NCBI RefSeq assembly: GCF_018143015.1
Contig: NC_054742.1
Span: forward strand, 14,987,632 to 15,051,631
Length of the DNA stretch: 64,000 nt
Direction: 5' to 3'
From: Lytechinus variegatus
Lineage: Eukaryota > Echinodermata > Echinoidea > Temnopleuroida > Toxopneustidae
In this document: piece after piece, positions 60,901 to 64,000 of the stretch
Numbering within the stretch: the first letter of the stretch is position 1
Layout of the letters: each line of letters begins with the position of its first letter
Program-made: the position numbers and the translations under genes
Notes under the pieces: model-generated
Database searches by the model: none
Told to the model about the DNA's origin: nothing
Seen by the model: only the letters and a program-made list of their open reading frames with translations

Positions 60901-63900
60901 AGAATTTGCCCCCATTATTCATTTTATAACCCCTCAAATGAATCTGTGACTTTGCAAATGCCATTCCCCCCCCCTTATGCGTGCTCACTCATCCATAAAT
61001 AAATCAATTTGAATTTTGCACAGAATTTTGCCCATAGGTTGATAAGCATTACTGCCAAATGATATTGCTAAAGACTTTTTTGGAAAAAAAAATCCACCAT
61101 ATTGAAAATGGAGTTTCTTATTCTGAAACACATGCCTGTATACAATGTCTGGAGAACAATTTTCAGAACTTACCTGGGTAAAATATGATATTATGATATT
61201 ATGATATTATGAAATCAAAATTTTAACAAAAGTGAAATAGAGGTTTGTTTCTTTTTTTCACGATTTTGGCTACTTCTGCCTATAGTTTTTTTCATGAAAC
61301 TTTGCACATGGCTTCAGAATGACACTATCAAAAAGACGCGCATACCAAAATAATCATTTGATCCGGCACAGAGTGGGGCCAAGGCCTTGAACTTCATTCT
61401 CATTTGCATAATTGTGCGCTCACTGAAGCATTAGCCATCCAGATTTTCATAAAAATCCAATCAAATGAACTATGCAAGATGGTTTGTGATATCCATAGTA
61501 AGCAATTATATTTTTTCCCAAAAAATGTAAAAAAGAGCTATTCACATTACACATGTTCATTCAAGCATGAATGTTTTGTTGACTGATTTAAAATCATTGA
61601 AGCATATTAATTGGTCATGAACATAACAAAAAAGTGTTGATGAGATAATTTCAGTTCCCAAAATGAAACAATACTTGCCTAGGATATTTGAAAATTGCAT
61701 TATTTTTGTTTTCATTAAATGTTCATTGAACTGTGAAATGATGAGTATTGTTGAAGATAATCTTCCCCAAAATAAATGTCATCATATTCAATCATTTTTA
61801 TTGGTAGAATTTTGATAAAATCCCAATTATAGCAAATTTTGACTTGTGTTTATTCAACCATGAAATTTAGTTTTATATAAAGTACATTTTCCATTCCTTC
61901 TTAATATTTATCATAATGAGAATGTAGAATTTGTTATGATATTCTAGAATCAAAGATATTGGCTTGTGATTTTTTTTTAAAGTTACAATTTGCCTTCTGG
62001 CGGTGCTCACTGGAGCATGACATAACATATGTCTGTAACATTCACTCAGAGGGTAGCTTATGAAATTACCTACACGCTCATGTCAAAAAGTCTTTAAAAC
62101 TCCTACATTGTAGTTTAGAATTTATGGATGTTTGTTTTAAGGGGGAGGGGGTGATTGCACTATGCTATCCTGAAGATTGACTGAGCAGACACATAAAGTT
62201 AATCCAGAATGATAAGTCATCAAATGTTTGCTCGACATTGCTCTCAATAATATCGCTTGTTTGGATTGTAATTGAATCTACTTGGAAATATTTTTCCAAG
62301 AGAACTAGGGAATGTTAAATTCTATTTCATTATATCTCATAGAATTAATGCCTCTATGCACCAAAGATGTGCAAGGCTCTATATCAATTGAAACAACACT
62401 CAAGACTGGTTATAGATCATTCTCTTGAACAAGATATACACCACTAATTTTGATTGGCCAGTACCATCTTGCAGCATACAGACCCCTGGAGGTCTTATTC
62501 AATGTGAACATTTTCTTGACTTTCTTATTTCCTTTGTATACTCCTAGACTGAGGTAGAGGGGAGGAAAGTTCCCACAGCCGTCAAAGCTCTGAGCAAGTT
62601 TCGTGTACTTGATATGGTAGTAGGTCCCCATCACAGTGCAGTGGTTGTAGAGCCAGGTCTTGTCTACATGTTTGGTAGAAACCAGCATGGTCAACTTGGC
62701 TTTGGAAATACCAAGCCTAGAGAAGCTCCAGCTCAAGTTCAAACTATGGCAGATAAAGTCATATCAGTAAGTCATAACACTTCAAACCAACAATGGTATT
62801 CTCCATTTTAACAGTATATTTTTTTACAATTCTAATGACATCAGTTATATTTTAAATTAACATGATTCAAGATTCTCCAGGTTCCTATCAGATGATTATA
62901 AGATGAATTAACTTTTCATTGAATTCATTTGATTTAATTCCAAAATTCATTTTAGACTTTTGATCAATACATATTTATTTTGAATTCATTAATGTAGTAT
63001 GTTTTGTTTGTGAATTATAATATATCTATTACATATGTTTATTGATTAAAATGATCCAAATATAGTTGTTCCTTTGTGGGGAATGATGGGATATTGATTA
63101 ACATGACAGGGAATAATTTTGCTTCACAAATTTGAATAGCATTTTTGGTAATTAGAGAAAAGCTCTCAACTAAGTAATGTACAGTCCTATGTATAAATAT
63201 GCTATACAAAAGAGTTTATGCATAGCAGTCTTTCAGTAATGTGGAGCAAATAATGATGTGATACCAGGAAACTCATCCCTGCATGATTTATATAGATAGA
63301 AGTATAGTGTATATTAAGGTTGCTTATTTTGGGAGTAAGTTTACATGTATATAGGTAAAATCTGAACAATTTTCGATAGTAAGAACAGTCTTAGCTACCA
63401 ATACTGACATTTAAACTAGTAACATTCGGACATCATATTACCTTGAGTAGATGATCCTACACACCAAACTTGCTACATGCAAAGACCTACATAAAGCAAA
63501 TTCAGTTTCTATTTGATAGAATCCACTCACAATTCTCAACAAGTCTATAATCTTATGTGTACATCTGTTTGAATAGCTGTGAAAGGAATTATGATAAAGA
63601 TTCACCCTTGATCTAACTAATCATCCATGGCTACTGCAATTCATGATTGAATGATTTACTAACCTCTATTGTTCTACTACCATTAGACTGTTTCTTGTGG
63701 AGAAGACTACACAGTAGCAGGAGCTACTGATAACTTTCTTTATCTGTGGGGCAAAGGATGGTTGACTTCAGATCCAGGTAATGACAGCACTCAGAGCAGC
63801 CTTGACCTCAGCCAGGCCAAAGGTCAAGAGACCAACAATGGTCATAGGTCACTTGGATCAACAGGCAGTCTGAAGATTCCAATGGATGTTATTATGGAAT

Positions 63901-63936
63901 CCACAAAAGATGATGTGGAAAAAGCTGATTCTGCCT
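45965..63936 (+). CDS. NEK8/NEK9-like protein kinase with RCC1 repeats and an extra N-terminal domain (3' end beyond window)
   Basis: Exons: 45965-46435, 46851-47030, 48258-48328, 51835-51935, 52250-52365, 52744-52847, 53143-53268, 53651-53792, 54882-55010, 55880-56091, 57729-57819, 58057-58211, 58548-58688, 59146-59268, 60008-60194, 62548-62766, 63687-63936. All joins keep frame and use GT...AG; at least 939 residues. Residues 1-80 are Ser/Lys-rich. About 82-235 form an alpha/beta domain with His141 (VLHTKPG) and Cys197 (DFLACS). The kinase spans about 267-520: GKGAYG 273-278, Lys295, HRDLKTAN from 389, DFG 409-411, SPE 434. RCC1 blades run from about 582 ([68 protein letters not shown]). 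NEK8 is a ciliary kinase and NEK9 a mitotic one; the propeller favours NEK8. Exon 1 starts after an acceptor at 45914, so a 5' non-coding exon exists. The first count of introns includes at least six transposons. Confidence 0.93.
47251..47954. mobile_element. Mariner-like fold-back MITE in a kinase-gene intron
   Basis: Inverted arms extend from TACAGTGCG at 47251 to CGCTGTA ending at 47954, with TA at each edge, as for Tc1/mariner elements. The arms match over about 240 bases (for example GTAAAGCTTAGAATCTC against its complement at 47846-47862, and AAAAGTTCAATATCTGCTCT against AGAGCAGATATTGAACTTTT). The left terminus has lost about 30 bases that the right one keeps. No transposase. Confidence 0.7.
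48422..49522 (+). mobile_element. 1.1-kb GTCTCACCTGC element, intact-looking copy
   Basis: Plus-oriented copy of 20652-21760, 1101 against 1109 bases, with the same GGCGGCGGCGGCGTC block and ends. DR1-type motifs AGGTCAAAGGTCA stand at 48627, 48819, 48982 and 49145, and a one-base variant near 49297. It lies in the intron between kinase-gene exons 3 and 4. Confidence 0.8.
49523..50090. other. Intron sequence with a LINE-like 3' tail in reverse
   Basis: (TTTA)n-rich sequence at 49520-49575 followed by TTTCAACAGGGTAGCCCCAT resembles a minus-oriented retroposon 3' end. No reverse-transcriptase coding was detected. Confidence 0.4.
50091..51145 (+). mobile_element. Diverged GTCTCACCTGC-family element with a nested MITE
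   Basis: It starts GTCTCGCCTGCATAGTAGAG with the same order of units as 48422 (TCATCATAACTTAAAAAGTA, TTCATGAAACTTGGACATAA, AAGGTCATTTAGGGTCAATG) but many substitutions. The right end is lost. A MITE interrupts it at 50483-50651. Confidence 0.65.
50483..50651. mobile_element. CAGGGAAT-ended MITE, copy 1
   Basis: About 169 bases from CAGGGAATAACTTAG to GAAAATTATTCCTTG, containing TTGAATAGCATTTTTGG and GCATAGCAGTCTTTCA. It matches 63107-63281 closely, and interrupts an older element. Confidence 0.7.
51170..51834. other. Intron sequence with reverse (GAATT)n LINE-like tail
   Basis: AATTCAATTCAATTCGG at 51182-51198 followed by TTTATTAGATATAAAACAG is the reverse of the tail type seen at 38960-38984. 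The rest of the intron up to exon 4 shows nothing recognisable. Confidence 0.45.
54131..54820 (+). mobile_element. GTCTCACCTGC-family element, shortened and diverged
   Basis: It begins TGTCTCCCCTGCATAGTAGA and ends ATGCAGGCGAGACTACCAGAG...CTCCACT, so both termini are kept while internal units are fewer. DR1-like CAAGGTCAAAGGTCAT is at 54319-54334. It sits in the intron between the activation-loop exon and the DIWALGC exon. Confidence 0.7.
56139..57437. mobile_element. hAT-like non-autonomous transposon in a kinase-gene intron
   Basis: Exact 8-base direct repeats ATGATAAT flank it (56131-56138 and 57438-57445). The termini are TAGGCCTGGGA and, inverted, CAGTCCTGGGA. The sub-terminal words ATCGATTGATCGAATGG and ATTCGATTGTTTTTTC are also partly inverted. 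No transposase frame. It contains the 56-base tandem duplication at 56402-56513. Confidence 0.8.
56402..56513. repeat. Exact 56-bp tandem duplication
   Basis: CATGAAAGAGCTCCGAAAAC and the following bases up to GATACACAAAA occur twice in succession without a mismatch, offset 56 bases. Confidence 0.85.
60195..62547. other. Large kinase-gene intron, unassigned
   Basis: This is a 2.35-kb intron. It is AT-rich with recurring phrases about GTGCTCACTCATCC / GCGCTCACTGAAGC / GTGCTCACTGGAGC that hint at an old diverged repeat. A C run lies near 60966. No exon-like sequence interrupts the RCC1 frame here. Confidence 0.4.
62767..63686. other. Last visible kinase-gene intron
   Basis: AT-rich. Apart from the MITE at 63107-63281 nothing is recognised. 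Confidence 0.4.
63107..63281. mobile_element. CAGGGAAT-ended MITE, copy 2
   Basis: About 175 bases from CAGGGAATAATTTTGC to GAAACTCATCCCTG, closely similar to 50483-50651. The ends are short inverted repeats. Target duplications could not be settled by eye. Confidence 0.7.
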
Positions 63937-64000
63937 GTAAGTCTCTTTTCTTAACCTTGTCGTAGTAAAGTTAGGAAGTTTACTTCAACATGTAGACTTG

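Noticed and set aside
1-64000. CRISPR array, operons, ribosome binding sites
   Set aside because: Eukaryotic spliced genes throughout; the regular repeats are minisatellites and internal transposon units with no spacer structure.
1-64000. LTR retroelements, endogenous viruses or Polintons
   Set aside because: No long terminal direct repeats, gag/pol/env, capsid or family-B polymerase signatures were seen; the reverse-transcriptase pieces are all non-LTR (LINE).

Overview
This is animal nuclear DNA, AT-rich, with spliced genes and many short transposons. The organism is most likely a marine invertebrate deuterostome, and an echinoderm such as a sea urchin is my best guess. The basis is a pair of lengsin-type (class I glutamine-synthetase-like) genes, a NEK-family kinase gene with small exons, abundant palindromic MITEs, CR1/L2-like LINE scraps, and frequent long poly-C/poly-G runs. 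The species call is inference.

Three protein-coding genes are well supported. Two are lengsin-like paralogues in tail-to-tail (convergent) orientation about 9 kb apart: gene A on + (11754-13600) and gene B on - (25684-22822). Each has two coding exons, an intron acceptor two bases before the ATG, and an intron after the same residue. Their second exons are nearly identical (8 differences in 351 residues), while their first exons differ at about a fifth of positions, which suggests gene conversion or a recent patchwork duplication. The third gene fills the right side, from 45965 (+) past the end of the window. Sixteen coding exons join without a frame break into a protein of at least 939 residues: a basic, Ser-rich N-terminus, a roughly 160-residue alpha/beta domain, a complete NEK8/NEK9-type kinase, and an RCC1 propeller whose end is not in view. 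The N-terminal domain is absent from vertebrate NEK8 and NEK9. It resembles DUF4347 / caspase-fold domains and keeps a candidate His/Cys pair. This is the most interesting item in the window.

Everything else is repeats and sequence I cannot assign. Left part (1-11 kb): a TIR-flanked element swollen by a pyrimidine tract, a 108/216-bp minisatellite, a LINE fragment and a perfect fold-back element with TTAA flanks. Middle (13-33 kb): hAT-like elements with exact 8-bp target duplications, several fold-back elements of one family, and a 1.1-kb element packed with DR1-type nuclear-receptor motifs. A nested site at 28.5-30.4 kb can be read by comparison with an uninterrupted copy at 43.5-44.0 kb. 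At 33.3-34.9 kb a CR1/L2-like LINE is split by an 823-bp palindromic minisatellite element with an 8-bp target duplication. At 35.2-35.8 kb lies a repeat dense in AP-1-like TGASTCA motifs. At 39.4-44.1 kb a rearranged long inverted repeat is cut by four younger insertions. The introns of the kinase gene hold at least six more elements.

No rRNA gene, convincing functional tRNA, CRISPR array, LTR retroelement, Polinton or bacterial-type operon was seen. All coordinates and motif counts were read by eye. Family names rest on remembered protein and transposon patterns, not on searches.
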